Source: Rhizobiales bacterium UBA1912
GTDB taxonomy: Bacteria; Pseudomonadota; Alphaproteobacteria; Rhizobiales; Devosiaceae
Reading direction: 5' to 3'
Length of the DNA: 64,000 nt
Assembly: GCA_002337455.1 (NCBI GenBank)
Contig: DDGC01000029.1
Span: forward strand, 1-64,000
A program made the translations under genes and the position numbers. The notes beneath the pieces were generated by a model. That model was not told the origin of the DNA. It made no database searches and saw only the letters and a program-made list of their open reading frames with translations. The first letter of the stretch is position 1. Each line of letters starts with the position of its first letter. Positions 47,092-54,159 of this stretch are shown one piece after another.

Positions 47092-47400
47092 ATGCTCACC
47101 TGCGTCATCCGCTATCACATCGATCCGACCAAAAAGGACGCCTTTGTCCACTACGCCCGCAACTGGGCCGAAGCCATTCCGCGCTGCGGCGCCGATCTCG
47201 TCGGCTATTATGCCCCGCATGAGGGCTCAACCACCCTCGCCTATGGCATTTACAACCTCGAAAGCCTCGCCGCCTACGAGGCCTATCGCGAACGACTGGC
47301 CGCCGATCCCCTGGGCCGCGAGAACTACGCCTTCGCGCAGACCGAAAAATTCCTGCTGCGCGAGGATCGCACCTTCCTCAAAAAGGTCACTCTCCCATGA
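47092..47400 (+). CDS. NIPSNAP family protein
   Basis: The 102-residue protein is a ferredoxin-like-fold NIPSNAP domain with the family patterns YHIDPTKKDAF, GADLVGYYAPHEG and AYGIYNLESLAAYEAYRERL. In bacteria these small proteins often accompany monooxygenase-like proteins and are of unclear function. AAAGGAG precedes the ATG. Its last 4 bp overlap the next gene (ATGA), so both are translated together. It is divergent from the ArsR-type regulator. Confidence 0.9.
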   Translation: MLTCVIRYHIDPTKKDAFVHYARNWAEAIPRCGADLVGYYAPHEGSTTLAYGIYNLESLAAYEAYRERLAADPLGRENYAFAQTEKFLLREDRTFLKKVTLP

Positions 47401-47741
47401 TCGCCGTCATCTTCGAAGTAATCCCCGCCGAAGGCGAGCGCCAGCGCTATCTCGACATCGCCGCCGACCTGTTGCCCCGCCTCAAACAGATCGAGGGCTT
47501 TGTCTCCGTCGAACGCTTCCAGAGCCTTTCGGACCCCAGCAAGGTCCTTTCCCTCTCATTCTTCACCGATGAGGATGCCGTTCGCCGCTGGCGCACCAGC
47601 GCCGTCCACCGGGCCGGACAGGCCGAAGGCCGCAGCGGCGTCTTCGCCGGCTACCGCCTCCGCGTCGCCCAGATCCTGCGCGACTACACCCTCACCGACC
47701 GCGCCGAAGCCCCCAAGGACTCACAAGCGCATCATGGGTAG
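47397..47741 (+). CDS. antibiotic biosynthesis monooxygenase (ABM) domain protein
   Basis: The 114-residue protein matches the ABM fold, a dimeric ferredoxin-like barrel, with VIFEVIPAEGERQRYLDIAADL at the start, GFVSVERFQSLSDP and a WRTSAVHRAGQAEGR stretch. Members range from quinol monooxygenases to haem-degrading enzymes; residues here do not fix the substrate. It is the second gene of the unit controlled by the ArsR-type regulator. Confidence 0.88.
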   Translation: MIAVIFEVIPAEGERQRYLDIAADLLPRLKQIEGFVSVERFQSLSDPSKVLSLSFFTDEDAVRRWRTSAVHRAGQAEGRSGVFAGYRLRVAQILRDYTLTDRAEAPKDSQAHHG

Positions 47742-47821
47742 GGCGCTGGCCCCTTGACCGCCTCCCTCAAATCCGATTTGGCTTCTCGCGCCGGAAATCA
47801 CTTCAGGATCGTTTGACCAAG

Positions 47822-48619
47822 ATGCGTGGCCAGCTTGCACTGCTGCTCTCCTCCCGCCGCTGGGAGCAGTTCATCATCGCCGTGATCATCGTCAACGCGA
47901 TCACGCTGGGGCTGGAAACATCCCCGGAGGTCATGGCCGCCATCGGCCCGGCGCTGATCGCGCTCGATTCGATCATTCTGGCGATCTTCGTTGTCGAGAT
48001 CGCGCTGCGGCTTTATGCGCACCGGCTCAAGTTCTTTGCCGATCCGTGGTCGATCTTTGATTTCACCATCGTCGCCATTGCGCTGATTCCCGCCTCCGGC
48101 CCATTCACCGTGCTGCGGGCCCTGCGCATCCTGCGGGTGCTGCGGCTGATTTCGGTCGTTCCCTCGCTGCGCAAGGTCATCGGCGGGCTTGTCGCCTCGC
48201 TGCCCGGCATCGCCTCGATCTTCGTTCTGCTCATGCTGGTGTTTTACGTCTTTGCCGTCATGGCGACCAAACTCTACGGCGCAACCTTCCCCGAATGGTT
48301 CGGCTCGATCCCCGCTTCATTCTATACGCTGTTTCAGGTGATGACGCTGGAAAGCTGGTCCATGGGCATCGTGCGCCCGGTTATGGAAGTGCATCCGACG
48401 GCCTGGATATTCTTTGTGCCCTTCATCGGCGCCACCGCCTTTACGGTGCTCAACCTGTTCATCGGTGTCATCGTCTCGGCCATGCAGGAAGAGCACGATT
48501 CCGAGGCCAACACCCAGCGTCAGGAACTGCGCGGCGAAACCGAGCTGGTTCTGGCCGAAGTCCGCGCCCTGCGCGCTGAAGTCGCCGAGCTGCGCCGCGA
48601 GCAAATGACCGGAAAATAA
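47822..48619 (+). CDS. bacterial voltage-gated sodium channel (NaChBac/NavMs family)
   Basis: The protein of about 265 residues has six membrane helices as one domain of a homotetramer. S4 has arginines at every third position (R99, R102, R105, R108). The pore loop reads TLESWSMG with the selectivity glutamate E177, matching known sodium-selective BacNav channels. A helix after S6 (about 228-262) has the heptad pattern of the C-terminal coiled coil that assembles the tetramer. The start is either the ATG at 47822 or a TTG at 47813; I prefer the ATG. Such channels are typical of marine and alkaliphilic bacteria and are linked to motility and pH homeostasis. Confidence 0.93.
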   Translation: MRGQLALLLSSRRWEQFIIAVIIVNAITLGLETSPEVMAAIGPALIALDSIILAIFVVEIALRLYAHRLKFFADPWSIFDFTIVAIALIPASGPFTVLRALRILRVLRLISVVPSLRKVIGGLVASLPGIASIFVLLMLVFYVFAVMATKLYGATFPEWFGSIPASFYTLFQVMTLESWSMGIVRPVMEVHPTAWIFFVPFIGATAFTVLNLFIGVIVSAMQEEHDSEANTQRQELRGETELVLAEVRALRAEVAELRREQMTGK

Positions 48620-48642
48620 TCTTCCGGAACGGAACTTTTCCA

Positions 48643-48682
48643 CCGTCACGCAACCGTCATCTCCGGTTGACCTGACCGTCAC
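48643..48682 (+). promoter_or_regulatory. PhoB box (tandem 11-bp repeats)
   Basis: CCGTCAC (48643), CCGTCAT (48654), a weak GGTTGAC (48665) and CCGTCAC (48676) occur with exact 11-bp spacing, the arrangement of PhoB half-sites (CTGTCAT with 4-bp spacers). The array lies 47 bp before the alkaline phosphatase start. Confidence 0.8.
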
Positions 48683-48729
48683 ACAAGACAAATAGCGTCC
48701 GCACCGATCGAAACCCCATGGAGGCAACC

Positions 48730-50208
48730 ATGTTTCGTCGGACGCTAGTGTCTGCACTTTCCATCGCGCTCTGCGCATCCACTGCTCTCGCCCAGGATCT
48801 TGCCCAGGCTCAGAGCGAATATTTCACCGCCGGCCAGGATCTGCTCGCCGAGCGCGTCGCCGCCCAGCCCAACACCAACCAGGCCATGAACGTCATCCTG
48901 TTCGTCGCTGACGGTATGGGCGTTGGCACCAACTACGGCATCCGCGTCTTCCAGGGCCAGGAAATGGGTCTGCTGGGCGAAGAGCACAATCTTCCCTACG
49001 ATCTGTATCCCAACTCTGCGATCATCAAGACCTACAACATCAACGCCCAGACCCCGGACTCCGCACCGACCGCCGGCGCGATGAACACCGGCGTCAAGCA
49101 GGTCTTCAACACAATCAACATGGCCGACACCGTCATCCATGAAGATTGCTCGACCGAAGCCCCGCTGACCCTGTTCTCCGAACTCGCTTCGGACGCTGGC
49201 AAGTCGGTTGGCGTCGTTTCGACCGCCCGCATCACCCACGCCACTGGCGCTGCGGTCTATGCCAAGACCGCCAACCGCAACTGGGAAAGCGAAGCCCCTG
49301 AAGGTTGCGTCGATATCGCAACCCAGCTCGTTGACCAGATGGAAGCCGGCGTGATCGACGTTGCATTTGGTGGCGGCGCCCGCGCGTTCGCTCCCGAAGG
49401 CACCGAAATCGAAGTCGGCACCGGCAACCGTACCGACGGCGTAAACCTCATCGACCGCGCCACTGAAATCGGCGCCCAGGTGGTTTACAACTCCGAACAG
49501 CTCGCTTCTGCCGACATGTCGGCTCCTGTCCTTGGCCTGTTCACCAATTCGGACATGAACTACGAGTATGATCGCCCCGAAGGCGAACCTTCGCTCGCCG
49601 ACATGACCACTGCCGCCATCGAAGCCCTGCAGGGCAACGAAGAAGGCTTCTACCTGATGGTTGAAGCTGGTCGCGTCGACCACGCCAACCACGGTGGCAA
49701 CGCTCACCGCGCCTTCACCGATGGCGTCGCCTTTGCCGAAGCCGTTGCTGCGGCCCAGGAAATGGTTGATCTGGAGAACACCCTGATCATCGTCACCGCC
49801 GACCACGAACACGTCATCAACTTCAACGGCTATTGCGGCCGTGGCACGCCGATCACCGGCGTGTGCATGGACATCGCTTCCGGCCAGGTCGAGCATTCCG
49901 GTGAGCCCGTCACCGCTGCCGATGGCAAGCCCTACACTGTCGTGACCTATGCCAACGGCGCCGGTTCGGTTCTGGTTGAGCAGACAGATGGCACCTACTC
50001 GGGTTCGCGTCCTGACCTGACCCAGGAAGAAGCCATGGACCCCGACTACCTGCAGCAGGCTCTTCTGCCGATGGGTTCGGAAACACACTCCGGCGTCGAC
50101 GTTGCCCTTTGGGCCACTGGCCCCTGGGCGCACCTGTTCGGTGGCACGATGGATCAGGAAATGATCTTCCACGTCATGAACCACGCTGTTTTCGGCGCCG
50201 CTGAATAA
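48730..50208 (+). CDS. phoA: alkaline phosphatase (PhoA family)
   Basis: The protein of about 492 residues has a signal peptide (ending STALAQ) and the alkaline phosphatase core. D61 in FVADGMG and S111 in TPDSAPTAGAM are the metal ligand and phosphoserine nucleophile. Further metal ligands appear in EAGRVDHANHGG and TADHEHV. It releases phosphate from organic esters in the periplasm. GGAGG lies 6 bp before the ATG at 48730. A run of PhoB half-sites upstream shows induction on phosphate starvation, and a strong terminator follows. Codon use is more biased towards C-ending codons than its neighbours, which suits high expression. Confidence 0.94.
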   Translation: MFRRTLVSALSIALCASTALAQDLAQAQSEYFTAGQDLLAERVAAQPNTNQAMNVILFVADGMGVGTNYGIRVFQGQEMGLLGEEHNLPYDLYPNSAIIKTYNINAQTPDSAPTAGAMNTGVKQVFNTINMADTVIHEDCSTEAPLTLFSELASDAGKSVGVVSTARITHATGAAVYAKTANRNWESEAPEGCVDIATQLVDQMEAGVIDVAFGGGARAFAPEGTEIEVGTGNRTDGVNLIDRATEIGAQVVYNSEQLASADMSAPVLGLFTNSDMNYEYDRPEGEPSLADMTTAAIEALQGNEEGFYLMVEAGRVDHANHGGNAHRAFTDGVAFAEAVAAAQEMVDLENTLIIVTADHEHVINFNGYCGRGTPITGVCMDIASGQVEHSGEPVTAADGKPYTVVTYANGAGSVLVEQTDGTYSGSRPDLTQEEAMDPDYLQQALLPMGSETHSGVDVALWATGPWAHLFGGTMDQEMIFHVMNHAVFGAAE

Positions 50209-50232
50209 TCGGTCCCGATCACAAGTTTCGGA

Positions 50233-50257
50233 GGGGCCGGGTTTCCGGCCCCTTTTT
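50233..50257 (+). terminator. intrinsic terminator after phoA
   Basis: GGGGCCGG and CCGGCCCC form a perfect 8-bp stem with a GTTT loop, followed by TTTTT, 25 bp after the stop codon. Confidence 0.92.
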
Positions 50258-50300
50258 CATTGGACTGTCACACAGCGTAGCGCGCGACCTGCTAAAAGCT

Positions 50301-50315
50301 GTACTGAACCAGTAC
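50301..50315. promoter_or_regulatory. inverted repeat upstream of the CPFC-protein operon
   Basis: GTACTG AAC CAGTAC is a perfect 6-bp inverted repeat with a 3-bp spacer, 31 bp before the ATG at 50346. A single PhoB-like half-site, CTGTCAC, lies at 50265-50271. The regulator is not known. Confidence 0.45.
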
Positions 50316-50345
50316 TTCCGCACTCCGGCATAAGGAATTTGAGTC

Positions 50346-50783
50346 ATGAATCGACGCGGATTTTTTGCCACTGCCTCCGGCGCCGTCATCGCTGCCCCTT
50401 TCATCGTAACCCGCGCCATCGCGGCGGAGCCGCAGGTGCGCCTGCGTGAGCTCTACGAAAAAGACATGAGCTTCACGCCCTTCGCCCAGCAGAACGAGGG
50501 CGTGCGCGTAGCCATCGAAGGCTTCATGGCGCCCCCGCTCAAGGCGGATTCCAATTTCTACGTTTTGACCAACATCCCCATGGCGGTCTGCCCGTTCTGC
50601 TCGTCGGAGGCCGATTGGCCCAACGACATTCTGGCCGTCTATGCCCAGCGCGTCGTCGATACCATTCCCTTCAACGTCAAGATCATCACCCGCGGCACGC
50701 TCGAACTCGGCACTTACACCGATCCCGAACTGGGCTTTGTTTCCCGCGTGCGGCTGGTCGATGCCGTGCAGGAACGCGCCTGA
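50346..50783 (+). CDS. Tat-exported small protein with CPFC motif (DUF3299-like candidate)
   Basis: The 145-residue protein has a twin-arginine-like signal (MNRRGFFATASGAVIAAPF). The mature part has GVRVAIEGFMAPPLK, then FYVLTNIPMAVCPFC with C82 and C85 as a possible metal or redox pair, and a beta-rich end. The order of an exported small domain, an ABC ATPase and an FtsX-type permease resembles zinc-regulated Zrg-type clusters where the first part is DUF3299; I regard the family name as tentative. It leads a plus-strand operon ending in a His-rich protein. Confidence 0.75.
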   Translation: MNRRGFFATASGAVIAAPFIVTRAIAAEPQVRLRELYEKDMSFTPFAQQNEGVRVAIEGFMAPPLKADSNFYVLTNIPMAVCPFCSSEADWPNDILAVYAQRVVDTIPFNVKIITRGTLELGTYTDPELGFVSRVRLVDAVQERA

Positions 50784-50784
50784 T

Positions 50785-51000
50785 ATGCGTCGCGCGCATC
50801 CAGCGCGGAGCACGCCCTCGGGCTGGCTGACCGACATGCCGGCGTTGGCCGATACATTCGTGCCGATCCATCCGCCCCGCTTTCCGGGCGAAGGCCGGGA
50901 AGCAGGACTGGCCGGTCCCGCCAAGCGCGTGCGCCGGCTCCAGCGCCCCACAAAATCGCCCCTGCCCGCCCGCCCCTTCTCCGTATCCGAACCGACCTGA
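50785..51000 (+). CDS. possible 71-residue protein, doubtful
   Basis: An open frame fills the gap between the CPFC-protein gene and the ABC ATPase, starting at an ATG 2 bp after the stop. It encodes a basic, Pro/Arg-rich sequence (TFVPIHPPRFPGEGREAGLA) without a signal or membrane segment. No family is recognised and no clear ribosome site is seen. It may be non-coding spacer. Confidence 0.25.
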   Translation: MRRAHPARSTPSGWLTDMPALADTFVPIHPPRFPGEGREAGLAGPAKRVRRLQRPTKSPLPARPFSVSEPT

Positions 51001-51004
51001 CCTC

Positions 51005-51697
51005 ATGAGCCTTGGCCTTTTCGTTACCGACCTCGAGGTCAAAGCACCCTCGGGCCGGACCCTTCTTGCGGTTCCCGATTTCTCGCTTGCGCCCGGCACA
51101 TGCCTTGGTGTGCGCGGCCCCTCGGGCGCGGGAAAATCGACGTTCCTTTTCACCCTTGCCGGTCTTGCCGAAAACGCCAGCGGCGCCGTCACCTGGGACA
51201 AGACGGATCTGATGCCGCTTTCGGCCGAGGCGCGCGCCAAATTCCGCCGCCACCACGTCGGCATGGTGTTTCAGGACTTCCTGCTGTTCGAGGAACTCTC
51301 CGCCGTCGCCAACGCCGCCCTGCCCGGCGCCTATGCCTCGCGTGCCCGGCAATCGGGCATCGCCGAAACGGCGCAATCTGTCCTCACCCGCCTCGGCATC
51401 ACCCATGGCGCGCGCACCGTCGAGAGCTTTTCGGGCGGTGAGCGCCAGCGCGTGGCCATCGCCCGTGCCCTTGCCGCCAATCCCGAGATCATCCTCGCCG
51501 ATGAACCCACCGCCAGCCTCGACCGCAAGACTGCCGACGCGCTGATAAACGATCTGGTCACCCTGGCCCGCGACGAGGGCAAGACCCTGATCGCCGTCAG
51601 CCACGACCCTGCAGTTTACACCCGCATGGATCGGGTCATCGAAATCATCGATGGCCGTATCGCGTCCGACGAAATCAATCAGGTGCAGGACCTATGA
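51005..51697 (+). CDS. ABC transporter ATP-binding protein (LolD/MacB type)
   Basis: The 230-residue ATPase has Walker A GPSGAGKST, a Q-loop in MVFQDFLLFEEL, the signature FSGGERQRVAIARAL, Walker B IILADEPTASLD, and an H-loop in IAVSHDPAV. This form accompanies FtsX-type permeases that use ATP for mechanical work in the periplasm, not simple solute import. It overlaps the permease gene by 4 bp. In Zrg-like clusters such an ATPase and permease help with zinc handling. Confidence 0.9.
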   Translation: MSLGLFVTDLEVKAPSGRTLLAVPDFSLAPGTCLGVRGPSGAGKSTFLFTLAGLAENASGAVTWDKTDLMPLSAEARAKFRRHHVGMVFQDFLLFEELSAVANAALPGAYASRARQSGIAETAQSVLTRLGITHGARTVESFSGGERQRVAIARALAANPEIILADEPTASLDRKTADALINDLVTLARDEGKTLIAVSHDPAVYTRMDRVIEIIDGRIASDEINQVQDL

Positions 51698-53022
51698 ACC
51701 CCCTCGCCCCCCTGTTTCGCGCCATCGAGTGGATGCCGGTGCTCTGGCAGGACGTCACCGTCCTCATCGTGCTGCTGTTGCCCGCCATCATCGTCGGCGG
51801 GCTGGTTCTTGTGGGATTTCGCCCCTTTTCGCTGGTCCGCGCCATGCTCTGGCGCTTCCGGTGGACCAATGTGCTGTTCATCGCCCTGATCGCCATTTCG
51901 GTGGGCATCGGGGTCGGGCTGATCGCCCAGGAGCGCGGTTTGCGTCAGGGCACGGCCCGTGCCGCCGATCCGTTCGATCTGGTCGTCGCCGCCCCGGGCA
52001 GCGAAATCACCCTGCTGTTCGCCGCTGTCTATCTCCAGCCCTCCGACGTACCGCTGTTGTCGGGCGACATCTATGACAGCGTCGCCAACGCGCCCGACGT
52101 GTCGCTTGCCGCCCCCATCGCCTATGGCGACAGCTTTGCGTCCTACCCCGTGGTTGGCTCGACTGCCCAGTTCGTCACCCACATGTCCGATACGCTGGCC
52201 GAGGGCGAAATCTTTGCCGCCCACACCGATGCGGTCATCGGTTCGCGCGTCGAGCTTTCAATTGGCGACAGCTTCTCCCCCGCCCACGGTGTGGGGGACG
52301 CCGCCGAGGACGATGCGCATGGCAACTTCGAGTACACCGTTTCCGGCCGCATGCAGCCCACCGGCAGCCCGTGGGATCGCGCCATCATCGTGCCGGTCGA
52401 AGCGGTCTGGGAAATCCACGGCCTTGCCAATGGCCACGCCCCGCAAGACGCCGGCCAGCTCGGCCCACCCTTCGACCCCGATTATTTCCCCGGCACCCCG
52501 GCCATTCTGGTTTCCGCCGAACAGCTTTACGCCAATTACGCCCTGCGCGCGCAGTTCACCACAGCGGAAACCATGGCATTCTTCCCCGGCGCGGTGCTGG
52601 CCAGCCTGCATTCCCTGATGGGCGACGTGCGCCAGGTGATGAGCGTCATGGCGGTCGTCACCCAGATCCTCGTCACCGCCGGCGTTTTGACCGGTCTCGT
52701 TATTCTCACGCGCCTGTTCGCCCGCCGCCTCGCCCTGCTCCGGGCGCTTGGCGCCCCCGCGCGCTTCGTCTTTTCTGTCGTCTGGTCGTATGCGGCCACG
52801 CTGATCGTCCTCGGCGCCATCGGCGGCGTTGCCGTAGGCTATGCAGCCTCGGCGATCATCTCGCGGGTCGTCACCGAACGCACCGACATACTTGTCAACG
52901 CTACGCTTGGCTGGCCCGAATTCCATCTGGTCGCGGCCTTCGTCAGCCTCACGGTCATCCTGGCCCTCCTGCCCGCGTTCATCGCTCTGTCACGTCCCGT
53001 TGTTACCGATCTGCGCAGTTAA
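51694..53022 (+). CDS. FtsX/MacB-type ABC permease
   Basis: The 442-residue protein has an N-terminal helix pair (about 20-80), a large periplasmic domain (about 85-310), and three C-terminal helices (about 320-440) ending with the FtsX-type pattern LALLRALGAPARF. This is the membrane partner of the ATPase encoded just upstream. It differs from classical LolCE by having an extra helix ahead of the periplasmic domain. The neighbouring His-rich protein suggests metal-linked transport or extraction. Confidence 0.9.
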   Translation: MNPLAPLFRAIEWMPVLWQDVTVLIVLLLPAIIVGGLVLVGFRPFSLVRAMLWRFRWTNVLFIALIAISVGIGVGLIAQERGLRQGTARAADPFDLVVAAPGSEITLLFAAVYLQPSDVPLLSGDIYDSVANAPDVSLAAPIAYGDSFASYPVVGSTAQFVTHMSDTLAEGEIFAAHTDAVIGSRVELSIGDSFSPAHGVGDAAEDDAHGNFEYTVSGRMQPTGSPWDRAIIVPVEAVWEIHGLANGHAPQDAGQLGPPFDPDYFPGTPAILVSAEQLYANYALRAQFTTAETMAFFPGAVLASLHSLMGDVRQVMSVMAVVTQILVTAGVLTGLVILTRLFARRLALLRALGAPARFVFSVVWSYAATLIVLGAIGGVAVGYAASAIISRVVTERTDILVNATLGWPEFHLVAAFVSLTVILALLPAFIALSRPVVTDLRS

Positions 53023-53050
53023 GATATAACATATGCACTGGAGCCCAAGC

Positions 53051-53587
53051 ATGATCCGCGCCGCCCTGTTTTCCCTTGCCCTTCTGGCCACACCGGCGTT
53101 CGCGCAGGAAGACCATGCCGACGAGCATCACGAAGAGCATGAGCACGAAGAGCACGAGCATGAAGATGGCGAGCACGACGAGCACCTCGCCGAAGCCAAC
53201 GGCATTCGCGCCATCCATGCCTGGGCCAACGCCACTGACGCCTCGAACGCTCTGGTCTATGTCGATATCGAAAACACCTCGGCCGACCTCGTGACCCTTA
53301 TCGGCGCGGAAACCGAAATCGCCGCCTCAATCGAAATCGTCGGGCTTGAAAACACCGCCGGCGAATTGACCTACACCGCTATCCCCGCCCTGCCGATCCC
53401 GGCCGGCGCCGATATGGTCTTCGCCCCCAACGGTCTCGCCATCGCGCTCACCGGCCTCACCGCCGCGCTGGTCGAAGGCGAGCATTTCGACCTCGAACTG
53501 GAATTTGACGGCTTCCATCTCGACCTCGAGGTCGAAATCGAATCCGCCACTGCCACCCAGCACAGCCACGCCGGGCACAATCACTGA
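53051..53587 (+). CDS. His-rich periplasmic protein with PCuAC-like domain
   Basis: The protein of about 178 residues has a signal peptide (ending PAFAQ) and then a His/Glu/Asp-rich stretch (residues 20-46) with nine histidines, suited to binding zinc or copper. The main domain (about 50-165) looks like a PCuAC copper chaperone fold (IHAWANATDASNALVYVDI... FDLELEFD), but the usual H-x-M copper ligands are absent. The end is again His-rich (HSHAGHNH). Start at 53051 follows TGGAG; an upstream ATG at 53033 is less likely. It completes the metal-related operon and ends within the convergent tlpA-like gene. Confidence 0.82.
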   Translation: MIRAALFSLALLATPAFAQEDHADEHHEEHEHEEHEHEDGEHDEHLAEANGIRAIHAWANATDASNALVYVDIENTSADLVTLIGAETEIAASIEIVGLENTAGELTYTAIPALPIPAGADMVFAPNGLAIALTGLTAALVEGEHFDLELEFDGFHLDLEVEIESATATQHSHAGHNH

Positions 53588-54069
53588 GCAATCAGGGCGC
53601 CGATCTCCTCTGCGATATCGGCGTCCGCCCAATCCACCGACCCCTGCTGGCGCCAGATAACCGCGCGCGTCTCGTCGACCACAACAGTGCTCGGATAGCC
53701 CAATATCCCCAGCACGCTTCCCACATTGCCCTCGACCTGCTGATGGCTGTCCAGCGCCACGCCCAGATCGCTGAGATAATCGGCGATCCGCTCATAGCCC
53801 GCAGTATCCACCGAAACCACCACCAGCTCCCCCGGCTCCAGCCCCTCGGCGAACGCGTCGAGCTGGGGCAATTCCTCAAGGCACGGCAGACACCATGTCG
53901 CCCAGAAATGCAGGATCGTCGGCCCCGCCACCAGATCGGCCAGCGCCGCCCGTTCCCCCGCCGCATCGCGCACAGTCACCGTGGAGAGATCAACGCCCGC
54001 GCCCTGCCCGGACGCAACGCCCGGCGCCAGCAGCGCAGTGGCAATCAGCAGATTTCGGAAAATTCTCAT
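53581..54069 (-). CDS. TlpA-like thioredoxin-fold protein
   Basis: The 162-residue periplasmic protein has a signal peptide and the thioredoxin active site WATWCLPC (C60 and C63), with LGYPSTVVVD as the cis-proline strand. TlpA and ResA relatives reduce cysteines in cytochrome c or cytochrome oxidase assembly, which fits nearby SCO and PCuAC proteins. It is convergent with, and overlaps by 7 bp, the His-rich protein gene. Confidence 0.9.
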   Translation of the reverse strand: MRIFRNLLIATALLAPGVASGQGAGVDLSTVTVRDAAGERAALADLVAGPTILHFWATWCLPCLEELPQLDAFAEGLEPGELVVVSVDTAGYERIADYLSDLGVALDSHQQVEGNVGSVLGILGYPSTVVVDETRAVIWRQQGSVDWADADIAEEIGALIAQ

Positions 54070-54159
54070 TGCCGCACCCTAGCGCTTTCCCGTTTCACTC
54101 AAGTGACACGCGCGCCCATCGGCGCTATGTCGGGGCATACCCCGCGCGAAGGCTTTCCC

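Noticed and set aside
48610..48628. Possible terminator CCGGAA-AATAATC-TTCCGG after the sodium channel gene
   Set aside because: The stem overlaps the stop codon and no T-run follows directly, so termination is not supported.
53023..53040. Possible Zur-like site GTTAAGATATAACATAT before the His-rich protein gene
   Set aside because: Only one half resembles an alphaproteobacterial Zur half-site, the symmetry is poor, and it overlaps the end of the permease gene. I do not claim it.
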